The translations under genes were made by a program, and so were the position numbers. Of a DNA stretch of 15,566 bases, positions 9,873 to 15,566 are shown piece after piece; positions within the stretch are counted from its first letter, which is position 1; each line of letters opens with the position of its first letter. Below the pieces are notes generated by a model. That model worked only from the letters and a program-made list of their open reading frames with translations, did not search any database and had not been told where the DNA came from. This stretch comes from Pseudomonadota bacterium (GTDB lineage: Bacteria; Pseudomonadota; Alphaproteobacteria; Rhizobiales; Tepidamorphaceae): the NCBI GenBank assembly GCA_023458595.1, contig JAEWYT010000158.1:1-15566 (forward strand). The letters run 5' to 3'.

Positions 9873-11080
9873 CCACTGGTCATGAACGGTTTGGCGGCGG
9901 TGTGTTTTCGGGGGTCGTATGGAATGTTGTCGTTCCATGCGCGCCAGAGGACACGGATCCATGCGCGAGCGAGGATTCGCACGGCATGTGGGTGCCTGCA
10001 TCCTCTCTTTCTGGCGTTTCGATAGATGTGGTCGGCCCATGGACTTTCGTGGCGGGAGTTGTCTGCGAAGCAGGTGATTGCGGCGCGCAGACGCTTGTTG
10101 CAGGCCCATCGCCATCCCACGCCTCGGGCTTTTCCGCTCTGGTATGTGACGGGGGCGACCCCGGCCTCGGCGGCGAGGTGATCCTCGCTTTGGAAACGGG
10201 CACGGACGTCGCCCAATTCGGCGGTGATCTGTGCGGCGCAGATCTTCCCGGCCCGCGGGAAGGACATGACGATCCGTCCCTCTGGAAGCTCCGCGACGGC
10301 GTGTTCGATGCGGCTGGTGAGCCTGGCGATCTGGGCGACGAGGCTTTCGAGGGTCGTGGCGAGGGCGCGCACGAGTTCGCCCTTGGCGTCGGCTTCGTCC
10401 TGTGCGGCCATGGCGGTGGGAGCCGCACGCAGGCGGGCGAGGAGACCGGCGACGGGGCGCCTGCCGCAATACTGGTTCTGGGCGAGGAAGGCAGCCATGC
10501 GCTTGCTGCCGAGCCGGTGGGCCGCCTCGGGCGTGGGATAGCGCAGGAGGAAGGCCAGGGTTATGGGGCTGGCGATGTCGGCGAACAGGCTGGCGGCGCC
10601 CGGCCAGAAGCTTTCGAGAAGGGCGCGCAGCTGGTTGGCGAGGACGAGCCTGGTGGCGACCAGATCGTCGCGCCCGCGCACCAGCGCCCTGAGTGCCTTG
10701 ATGGCGTCGGACTGCGGCTCGAGCGCCTTCAGCCGGTGACCGTCGGTGCGCAGGACGTCGGCGAGGATGTAGGCATCGCCGGGATCGCTCTTGGCGGCGA
10801 CGGCGCGGTAGCGCGGCCGACATGCCTTGACGATGTTGGGGTGGATCGGCGTGACGACGAAGCCTGCCTCCATCAACATGTCGACGAGCAGACCGCTCGG
10901 CCGTTCGATCGCGACGGGCATCTCGTCCGCCGGACCGTGACGGCGCAGGCGCGTGACGAGATGGTCGAGGCCGTCGCGATCGTGGGCGACGGTGAACCGA
11001 TCGAGGCTCTTGCCGGCGGCATCGAGGACGCAGACGGCATGGCTCGACCCGCCCCAGTCGAGACCGATGAAAACAGGCAT
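9869..11080 (-). CDS. IS110-family transposase (DEDD plus serine recombinase)
   Basis: A 403-residue transposase catalysing excision and insertion of the element, by family knowledge through an RNA-guided reaction. The N-terminal RuvC-like domain shows the DEDD set: Asp8 in GLDWG, Glu59 in IERPSG, and Asp99 and Asp102 in KSDPGDAYILAD. A helical middle (about 120-265) follows. The C-terminal Tnp domain includes SFPRAGKICAAQITAELGD (273-291), the EAGVAPVTYQSGK block with the presumed nucleophile Ser315, and NKRLRAAITCFADNSR. No frameshift or stop is seen. The frame is open upstream to 11188, but the ATG at 11080 gives the usual MPVFIGLDWG start and has AGGGAGAAAGG (11088-11098) in front. It is oriented against the host operon. 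Only 10 bases separate its stop from the element's right end. Confidence 0.95.
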   Translation of the reverse strand: MPVFIGLDWGGSSHAVCVLDAAGKSLDRFTVAHDRDGLDHLVTRLRRHGPADEMPVAIERPSGLLVDMLMEAGFVVTPIHPNIVKACRPRYRAVAAKSDPGDAYILADVLRTDGHRLKALEPQSDAIKALRALVRGRDDLVATRLVLANQLRALLESFWPGAASLFADIASPITLAFLLRYPTPEAAHRLGSKRMAAFLAQNQYCGRRPVAGLLARLRAAPTAMAAQDEADAKGELVRALATTLESLVAQIARLTSRIEHAVAELPEGRIVMSFPRAGKICAAQITAELGDVRARFQSEDHLAAEAGVAPVTYQSGKARGVGWRWACNKRLRAAITCFADNSRHESPWADHIYRNARKRGCRHPHAVRILARAWIRVLWRAWNDNIPYDPRKHTAAKPFMTSG

Positions 11081-11087
11081 GGATGCA

Positions 11088-11098
11088 CCTTTCTCCCT
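11088..11098 (-). promoter_or_regulatory. Transposase ribosome-binding site
   Basis: AGGGAGAAAGG lies seven bases before the ATG at 11080. It supports that codon over the upstream in-frame ATG at 11188, which would fall within the guide RNA. Confidence 0.7.
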
Positions 11099-11109
11099 TG
11101 GAGTAAGGT

Positions 11110-11325
11110 TCCCTGTGCCGGAAGTCCCCGCGGGATGCTCATCAACCGGCGCTCCGGGCAACACCTGGCCGGGCTGCCCATGGCGCATCTTCCTGTAGCC
11201 CGTCCCGGACTTCCGGCCGCCGTGACGCCGCGGGTCTCATGCGGGCCCTCGGGGGGCAAGCGACGTAGGCGATCGCCACGGCGGCCAGGAACCAACGCCC
11301 ATTCAGTCTCTAAACTGATCCAGCG
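11110..11325 (-). ncRNA. Candidate IS110 bridge (guide) RNA
   Basis: The 5' non-coding region of the IS, read on the minus strand, folds in the order known for IS110 bridge RNAs. First is a small 5' hairpin, TCAGT-TTAGAG-ACTGA (11303-11318). Next is a target loop closed by a perfect 10-bp stem (plus-strand arms 11277-11286 and 11215-11224). Then comes a donor loop closed by another perfect 10-bp stem (arms 11207-11216 and 11118-11127; the two stems overlap by two bases, so one is slightly shorter). Inside the target loop, UACGUCGCU (11259-11267) resembles the left target and GCAUGAG (11236-11242) matches the right target. Inside the donor loop, ACAGGAAG (11189-11196) matches the element's right end and UGAUGAG (11138-11144) its left end. 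The limits of the transcript are estimated from these stems. No expression data exist here. Confidence 0.8.
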
Positions 11326-11332
11326 TCGGCGC

Positions 11333-11336
11333 GAGG
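11333..11336 (+). promoter_or_regulatory. Ribosome-binding site for permease 1 supplied by the IS end
   Basis: GAGG at 11333-11336 lies seven bases before the permease ATG (11344), yet it belongs to the left end of the insertion sequence. The likely original site, AGGAGG near 9840-9845 in the end of the ATPase gene, is now about 1.5 kb away. The element therefore appears to have replaced the lost signal. Confidence 0.6.
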
Positions 11337-11343
11337 TTGCCTG

Positions 11344-11348
11344 ATGAG
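11344..11348 (+). repeat. Right copy of ATGAG direct repeat flanking the IS110 element
   Basis: This ATGAG contains the start codon of permease 1 and matches the copy at 9854-9858. Its last two bases, AG (CT in element orientation), are the probable recombination core. Confidence 0.8.
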
Positions 11349-12510
11349 CGGCGAATCCGCCCCTGCTCCGTCCGCCGGCGCGCGGGGCACCAGGCCGCCG
11401 GGCTGGATCGAGTACGGGCTGATCCCGCTCACGAACCTCGCCGCCGCCTTCCTCGTCGCCGGCCTGGTGGTTCTGTTCGTCGGCGTCAATCCGCTGGAAG
11501 CCGTCAAGGTCCTCGTCTTCGGCGCGATCGGCTACGGCGAGGGCATCGGCTTCACGCTGTTCTACGCGACGAACTTCATGATGACGGGCCTCGCCGTCGC
11601 CGTGGCGTTCCACGCCGGCCTCTTCAACATCGGCGGCGAGGGACAGGCCTATGTCGGCGGCCTCGGCGTCGCGCTCGTGGCGCTGGCGCTCGACCGGATC
11701 GTGCCGTGGTGGGTGACGTTCCCCCTGGCGCTCGTCGCGGCGGCCGCCTTCGGCGGGGCCTGGGCGCTGATCCCGGCCTGGCTCCAGGCGAAACGGGGAA
11801 GCCACATCGTTATCACGACGATCATGTTCAACTTCATCGCCGCAGCCTTCATGGTCTACGTCCTCGTCGACCACCTGACCCCGGCCGGCTCGATGCAGCC
11901 CGAGACGCGAACCTTCGAGGCGGGAGCGCACCTGCCGGAACTCGGCGGGCTGTTCACGCTGTTCGGGATCGACATCGGCCAGGCGCCGCTCAACATCACC
12001 TTCTTCGTCGCGCTCGCCGCCTGCGCCCTCGTCTACGTCCTCATCTGGCGCACGAAGCTCGGCTACGAGATCCGCGCCGTCGGCTTCAATCCGGTCGCGG
12101 CGGTCTATGCGGGCATCTCGCCGGTCAGGATCACCGTCGTCGCCATGCTGATCTCCGGCGCGCTCGCCGGCATCATGGCGCTGAACCCGGTCATGGGCGA
12201 GCAGTACCGCCTGCAGATCGATTTCGTCGCCGGCGCCGGCTTCGTCGGCATCGCGGTCGCGCTGATGGGCCGCGCCCATCCCGCCGGCGTCGTCCTCGCC
12301 GCGATCCTGTTCGGCGCGCTCTATCAGGGCGGCGCCGAGCTCGCCTTCGAGTTCCCCTCGATCTCGCGCGACATGATCGTCGTCATCCAGGGCCTCGTCA
12401 TCCTGTTCGCCGGCGCGCTGGAGCACATGTTCCGTCCGGCGATCACGCGGGCGTGGCGTTCGACGGCTGCCGGGGGCAGACGCCCGGCGCCAGCGCCGGA
12501 GGGCGGCTGA
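11344..12510 (+). CDS. Nucleoside ABC transporter permease 1
   Basis: A 388-residue inner-membrane subunit of the importer, of the branched-chain amino acid / sugar / nucleoside permease superfamily. After a 20-residue hydrophilic N-terminus it has about 8-10 hydrophobic helices, starting at LIPLTNLAAAFLVAGLVVLFVG. Family landmarks include AVAFHAGLFNIGGEGQAYVGG (about 86-106), ITTIMFNFIAA, and YEIRAVGFNPVAAVYAGIS (about 240-258). The last is the cytoplasmic coupling region that contacts the ATPase. The protein is complete although an IS sits immediately upstream: its ATG is part of the duplicated ATGAG. In the ancestral operon this ATG probably overlapped the ATPase stop as ATGA. Its own stop overlaps the next start by one base. 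Expression now depends on read-through across the IS or on a promoter within it. Confidence 0.93.
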   Translation: MSGESAPAPSAGARGTRPPGWIEYGLIPLTNLAAAFLVAGLVVLFVGVNPLEAVKVLVFGAIGYGEGIGFTLFYATNFMMTGLAVAVAFHAGLFNIGGEGQAYVGGLGVALVALALDRIVPWWVTFPLALVAAAAFGGAWALIPAWLQAKRGSHIVITTIMFNFIAAAFMVYVLVDHLTPAGSMQPETRTFEAGAHLPELGGLFTLFGIDIGQAPLNITFFVALAACALVYVLIWRTKLGYEIRAVGFNPVAAVYAGISPVRITVVAMLISGALAGIMALNPVMGEQYRLQIDFVAGAGFVGIAVALMGRAHPAGVVLAAILFGALYQGGAELAFEFPSISRDMIVVIQGLVILFAGALEHMFRPAITRAWRSTAAGGRRPAPAPEGG

Positions 12511-13478
12511 TGGATCTCCACACGGTCGTCCTCGTCCTCGATTCCGCCGTGCGCCTCTCGGTGCCGCTGATCCTCGCCGCGCTTGCGGGTCTCTATTCGG
12601 AACGCTCGGGCGTCTTCGATATCGGCCTCGAGGGCAAGATGCTGGTCGGCGCCTTCGCCGCCGGCGCCGCGGCGGCGGTGACCGACTCCGCGCTCGCCGG
12701 GCTCGGGGCCGCGGTCGCCGCCTCGACCGTCTTCGCGCTGATCCACGGCTATGCCTCGATCACCCAGCGCGGCAACCAGATCGTCTCCGGCGTCGCGATC
12801 AACTTCCTCGCTGCCGGCCTCACGGCGCTGCTCGGCTACGCGTGGTTCCGGCAGGGCGGCCAGACGCCGCCGCTGTCGCGCGACGGCCGGTTCCTGCCGG
12901 TCGACCTGCCCGGCGCGCAGGCCGCCAGGGACGTTCCGGTCCTCGGCGACATCTACGCGGAGCTGATCTCCGGCCACAACCTGCTTGTCTATCTCGCCTT
13001 CCTCGCGGTGCCGTTCACCTGGTGGGTCGTCTACCGCACGCGCTTCGGCCTGCGGCTTCGCGCCGTCGGCGAGAACCCGGCCGCCGTCGACACGGCGGGC
13101 ATCTCGGTCCCGTGGCTGCGCTACCGGGCGGTAATCGTCTGCGGCATGTTCTGCGGCTTCGCCGGCGCCTATCTGGCGATCGCCCAGTCGGCGGGCTTCG
13201 TGCGCGACATGACGGCGGGCAAGGGCTTCATCGCCCTCGCCGCGCTGATCTTCGCCAAGTGGCGGCCCTGGCCGGTGCTCGGCGCCTGCCTCCTGTTCGG
13301 CCTGCTCGACGCCGCCGCGATCCGCCTGCAGGGCGCCGACCTGCCGGTCGTCGGCGAGGTGCCGGTTCAGTTCATGCAGGCCCTGCCCTATGTCCTGACC
13401 GTCGTTCTGCTCGCCGGCTTCATCGGCAAGGCCGTGCCGCCGAGCGCCGGCGGCGTCGCATATGTGAAGGAGCGGTGA
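12510..13478 (+). CDS. Nucleoside ABC transporter permease 2
   Basis: A 322-residue integral membrane protein, the partner of permease 1 in a heterodimeric channel. It opens with MDLHTVVLVLDSAVRLSVPLILAALAGLYSERSGVFDIGLEGKMLVGAF, the usual start of the second permease of BMP-type transporters. It continues through about eight or nine helices. Near the middle, TRFGLRLRAVGENPAAVDTAGIS is the cytoplasmic coupling loop toward the ATPase. GKGFIALAALIFAKWRPWPVLGACLLFGLLDA is the conserved late segment. The start (TGATG) shares one base with the stop of permease 1, and its stop overlaps the cytidine deaminase start in the same way, so translation is tightly coupled. The frame is open upstream, but the start at 12510 is clear from homologous length and the overlap. 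Confidence 0.93.
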   Translation: MDLHTVVLVLDSAVRLSVPLILAALAGLYSERSGVFDIGLEGKMLVGAFAAGAAAAVTDSALAGLGAAVAASTVFALIHGYASITQRGNQIVSGVAINFLAAGLTALLGYAWFRQGGQTPPLSRDGRFLPVDLPGAQAARDVPVLGDIYAELISGHNLLVYLAFLAVPFTWWVVYRTRFGLRLRAVGENPAAVDTAGISVPWLRYRAVIVCGMFCGFAGAYLAIAQSAGFVRDMTAGKGFIALAALIFAKWRPWPVLGACLLFGLLDAAAIRLQGADLPVVGEVPVQFMQALPYVLTVVLLAGFIGKAVPPSAGGVAYVKER

Positions 13479-13873
13479 TGGGCGATCCGGGCGATTTGTT
13501 CGAGGCCGCGAAGGCGGCGATGGCGAAGGCCTACGCACCGCACTCCGCGTTTCCGGTCGGCGCGGCCGTCCGCTCGGCGAGCGGCGCGATCTATTCCGGC
13601 TGCAACGTCGAGAACGCGTCCTATCCGGAAGGCTGGTGCGCCGAGACCTCCGCGATCGCGCAGATGGTGCTCACCGGCGAACGAAAGATCGCCGAGGTCG
13701 CGATCGTCGCCGGGAAGATGGCGCTGGTCACGCCCTGCGGCGGCTGCCGGCAGCGCATCAGGGAATTCGGCACGCCCGACACGTTGATCCATCTCTGCGA
13801 CGCGACCGGCGTCGTCGAGACGGTGACGCTCGGCGACCTGCTGCCGCTCGCCTTCGGGCTGGAGGGACGATGA
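13478..13873 (+). CDS. cdd: Cytidine deaminase
   Basis: A 131-residue cytosolic enzyme that hydrolyses cytidine and deoxycytidine to uridine and deoxyuridine plus ammonia. It has the small homotetrameric form. Zinc ligands are Cys54 (in GWCAETSAI), Cys87 and Cys90 (in PCGGCRQ), and Glu56 is the proton shuttle. NVENASYPEGW (43-53) is the nucleoside-binding strand, with FPVGAAV near residue 25. Length fits the 3-Cys tetrameric class. The start overlaps the stop of permease 2 by one base (TGATG), and its stop overlaps the phosphorylase start by four (ATGA). The context, directly after the nucleoside importer, indicates salvage or breakdown of imported cytidine. Confidence 0.95.
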   Translation: MGDPGDLFEAAKAAMAKAYAPHSAFPVGAAVRSASGAIYSGCNVENASYPEGWCAETSAIAQMVLTGERKIAEVAIVAGKMALVTPCGGCRQRIREFGTPDTLIHLCDATGVVETVTLGDLLPLAFGLEGR

Positions 13874-14667
13874 AGGAAAGGACGAAGACGCTGATCGCCG
13901 GAAAGGCGGCGCACAAGCCGACGGTCGGGCTGGTGCTCGGCTCCGGCCTGAGCGGGCTCGTCGACGCGCTCCGCGACGCCGTGTCGATCCCCTATGCCGA
14001 GCTGCCCGGCTTTCCCGAGCCGACCGTCTCCGGCCATTCCGGCGCGCTGGCGATCGGCGCGCTGTCGGGCGTGCCGGTCGCCGTCCTGTCGGGGCGCGCC
14101 CACTACTACGAGCACGGCCGCGCCGACGCGATGCGCTTTCCCCTCGAGATGCTGCAGGCGATCGGCGTCGAGACGCTGATCCTCACCAACTCCGCGGGCA
14201 GCCTGAACCCGGAGGCGCCGCCCGGCTCGGTGATGATGATCACCGACCACATCAACCTCGCCGGGGCCAATCCGCTGATCGGCGAGAAGACCGACGACCG
14301 CTTCGTAGGCCTGACCACGGCCTACGACGCCGAGCTTCGCGCCGCCGCCGAGCGGGCGGCCGAGGCGGAGAAGATCGGTCTCGCGAAGGGCGTCTACGCC
14401 TGGTTCTCCGGCCCGTCCTTCGAGACGCCGGCCGAGATCCGCATGGCGCGCCTCCTCGGCGCCGACGCGGTCGGCATGTCGACGGTGCCGGAAGTGATCC
14501 TCGCCCGGTTCCTGAGGATGCGAGTGCTCGCCTTCTCGGTCGTCACCAACATGGCGGCCGGCATCACCGGCGCGGAGCTGTCGCACGAGGAGACGAAGGC
14601 GATGGCTCCGAAGGGCGGCGAGAAACTTGAACGCCTGCTGAGGCGGCTGATCGGAGAGATCGCATGA
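13870..14667 (+). CDS. Purine-nucleoside phosphorylase (trimeric, PNP/MTAP family)
   Basis: A 265-residue cytosolic enzyme that splits purine (deoxy)nucleosides with phosphate to the free base and (deoxy)ribose-1-phosphate. The trimeric class is shown by GLVLGSGLSGL (20-30), with the phosphate-binding Ser in GSG, then GRAHYYE (75-81), TNSAGSLN (106-113), FSGPSFETPAEIR (179-191) with base-contacting Glu189, and GADAVGMSTVPEV (197-209). Asn227 in VVTN corresponds to the residue that favours 6-oxopurines (inosine, guanosine) in the mammalian-type enzyme. The length is slightly short of the typical 270-290 residues but complete. It starts within an ATGA overlap with cdd and ends within an ATGA overlap with deoC. 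The product deoxyribose-1-phosphate needs a phosphopentomutase to reach DeoC, and none is seen in this window. Confidence 0.93.
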   Translation: MKERTKTLIAGKAAHKPTVGLVLGSGLSGLVDALRDAVSIPYAELPGFPEPTVSGHSGALAIGALSGVPVAVLSGRAHYYEHGRADAMRFPLEMLQAIGVETLILTNSAGSLNPEAPPGSVMMITDHINLAGANPLIGEKTDDRFVGLTTAYDAELRAAAERAAEAEKIGLAKGVYAWFSGPSFETPAEIRMARLLGADAVGMSTVPEVILARFLRMRVLAFSVVTNMAAGITGAELSHEETKAMAPKGGEKLERLLRRLIGEIA

Positions 14668-15425
14668 ACAATCCCGCATGGACGGCGACGGCGAAGCGGG
14701 CGCTCGCCTGCCTCGACCTCACCAATCTCGACGAGGCCTGCACGCCCGCCGACATCGAGGCCCTGTGCCGGCGCGCGCAGACGGCGCACGGTCCGGTCGC
14801 GGCGGTCTGCGTCTGGCCCCGCTTCGTCGCCGAGGCGAACGCGCTGCTCGCCGGCACGCCGGTCAGGATCGCGACCGTCGTCAATTTCCCCGGTGGAGAC
14901 GGCGACATCGAGGCGGTGCTCGCCGAGACCGACCAGGCGATGGTCGACGGCGCCGACGAGGTCGACATGGTGATCCCCTACCGGCTCGTCGGCTCCGATC
15001 CCGCCGAGGCGGAGGCCCGGGTCGCCGAGGTGCGCGAGGCGACGCGGGGCGCGACGCTGAAGGTCATCCTGGAGACGGGCGAGCTGAAGGAGGAAAAGCT
15101 GATCCGCGCGGCCTCCGGGATCGCGATCCGCGCCGGCGCCGACTTCATCAAGACCTCGACGGGAAAGGTGAAGGTCAACGCGACGCCGGAAGCCGCCCGG
15201 ACCATGCTGGCCGTGATCGCCGGGACTGGCGGGAGGACGGGCTTCAAGGCGGCGGGCGGCATCCGCAGCATCGACGATGCCGCCGTCTATCTCGGCCTCG
15301 CCGACGAGATCCTCGGGCCGGACTGGGCGACGCCCCGGACCTTCCGCTTCGGCGCCTCGGGCCTGCTCGATGCGCTCGTCGCCGAGCTCGAAGGGCGCGC
15401 GGCAAGCGCCGGGACGGGGTATTGA
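14664..15425 (+). CDS. deoC: Deoxyribose-phosphate aldolase
   Basis: A 253-residue class I aldolase that cleaves 2-deoxyribose-5-phosphate to glyceraldehyde-3-phosphate and acetaldehyde, the last step in deoxynucleoside breakdown. Catalytic residues are visible: Asp101 in GADEVDMVI, Schiff-base Lys163 in DFIKTSTGK and the proton-relay Lys195 in GFKAAGGIR. VNFPGG and KVILETGEL are also intact. The length is normal for the longer Gram-negative form. The start is in an ATGA overlap with the phosphorylase gene. It seems to be the last gene of the operon, because the following 141 bases hold only palindromes. With cdd and the phosphorylase it makes a compact route from imported nucleosides to central carbon. 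Confidence 0.96.
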   Translation: MNNPAWTATAKRALACLDLTNLDEACTPADIEALCRRAQTAHGPVAAVCVWPRFVAEANALLAGTPVRIATVVNFPGGDGDIEAVLAETDQAMVDGADEVDMVIPYRLVGSDPAEAEARVAEVREATRGATLKVILETGELKEEKLIRAASGIAIRAGADFIKTSTGKVKVNATPEAARTMLAVIAGTGGRTGFKAAGGIRSIDDAAVYLGLADEILGPDWATPRTFRFGASGLLDALVAELEGRAASAGTGY

Positions 15426-15465
15426 GTTCCGAATGGTCCATGCGCCGGACACCGCGCCGCGAACT

Positions 15466-15543
15466 CCCGCGAAGGCGGGGAGCCCGGGACGACCCGTAGC
15501 ACCGCGCCGGCGGCCCCCGGGGCCCCGCCCTCGCCGGGGCGAG
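15466..15543 (+). terminator. GC-rich hairpins after deoC (repeat or terminator)
   Basis: About 40 bases after the deoC stop lies CCCGC-GAAG-GCGGG (15466-15479), a tight hairpin of a style often seen in alphaproteobacterial intergenic repeats. A second hairpin, CTCGC-CGGG-GCGAG, lies at 15530-15543. Neither is followed by a clear T-run, so rho-independent termination is not shown. They may be dispersed repeats marking the end of the operon. Confidence 0.4.
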
Positions 15544-15566
15544 CGGCTGGGGGTGTCAGCAGCCAA

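Larger units (their letters stand above)
9859..11346 (-). mobile_element. IS110-family insertion sequence, about 1488 bp, apparently complete
   Basis: The element interrupts the junction between the transporter ATPase and permease 1 genes. Its transposase is read on the minus strand, so the 5' (left) end is at about 11346 and the 3' (right) end at about 9859. No terminal inverted repeats of appreciable length are seen. The 5' non-coding segment is long (263 bases) and the 3' one very short (10 bases), the layout of the IS110 group in which the guide RNA lies upstream of the transposase. Boundaries follow from the flanking ATGAG repeat and can shift by up to three bases within it. I take the core as AG on the plus strand (CT in element orientation). 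The transposase frame is intact and both guide-like loops still match the ends, so the element looks recent and possibly active. Confidence 0.88.

Noticed and set aside
8133..10823. An 896-codon minus-strand open frame over the ABC ATPase and the IS
   Set aside because: It crosses the IS boundary and is antisense to the ATPase gene; the protein is low complexity with no domain. It is a GC-skew artefact.
11081..11188. N-terminal extension of the transposase starting at 11188
   Set aside because: The extra 36 residues would be coded by the guide RNA donor loop and lack family similarity; the ATG at 11080 has a good ribosome-binding site and the conserved MPVFIGLDWG start.
9854..11348. Reading the ATGAG repeat as a classical 5-bp target duplication of a DDE transposon
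   Set aside because: The transposase is IS110-type (DEDD plus Ser), which does not create staggered-cut duplications. Core sharing plus chance or guided identity of ATG explains the repeat better.

Overview
The window is very GC-rich DNA with dense coding and almost no non-coding space. It most likely comes from an alphaproteobacterium of the Hyphomicrobiales type. This is inferred from a homospermidine synthase typical of that group, an alphaproteobacterial-style GC-rich palindromic repeat at about 1341-1450 (its shadow translation reads PDLIRGP), and codon use dominated by G/C third positions. No rRNA, tRNA or CRISPR array was seen.

Left part (about 1-6503, all minus strand, so transcription runs right to left). 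Homospermidine synthase (5082-6503) stands alone. A plasma-membrane type P-type H+-ATPase (2343-4937) follows. Seven bases after it comes a PPK2-family polyphosphate kinase (1493-2335). After a palindromic repeat comes an SLC13/ArsB-like membrane transporter (56-1288). The ATPase and PPK2 genes look like one transcription unit.

Right part (6699-15425, plus strand) is a nucleoside uptake and breakdown operon. Its order is: periplasmic BMP-family binding protein, a CAP-domain lipoprotein, a double ABC ATPase, [IS110-family insertion], permease 1, permease 2, cytidine deaminase, purine-nucleoside phosphorylase and deoxyribose-phosphate aldolase. The transporter brings in nucleosides. The deaminase converts cytidine to uridine, the phosphorylase releases purine bases and (deoxy)ribose-1-phosphate, and DeoC cleaves deoxyribose-5-phosphate into central metabolites. 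From permease 1 onward every gene junction is a 1-base (TGATG) or 4-base (ATGA) stop/start overlap.

The most striking element is the IS110-family insertion at about 9859-11346. It carries an intact 403-codon minus-strand transposase with DEDD and serine catalytic residues. Its 263-base 5' non-coding region has the architecture of a bridge RNA: a 5' hairpin, then two large loops, each closed by a perfect 10-bp stem. The loops contain short segments that match, in the expected order, the left target, right target, left donor end and right donor end of this same insertion. The element sits exactly in what was probably an ATGA stop/start overlap between the ABC ATPase and permease 1. It duplicates ATGAG, so both flanking reading frames survive, and its end supplies a new GAGG ribosome-binding site in front of permease 1.
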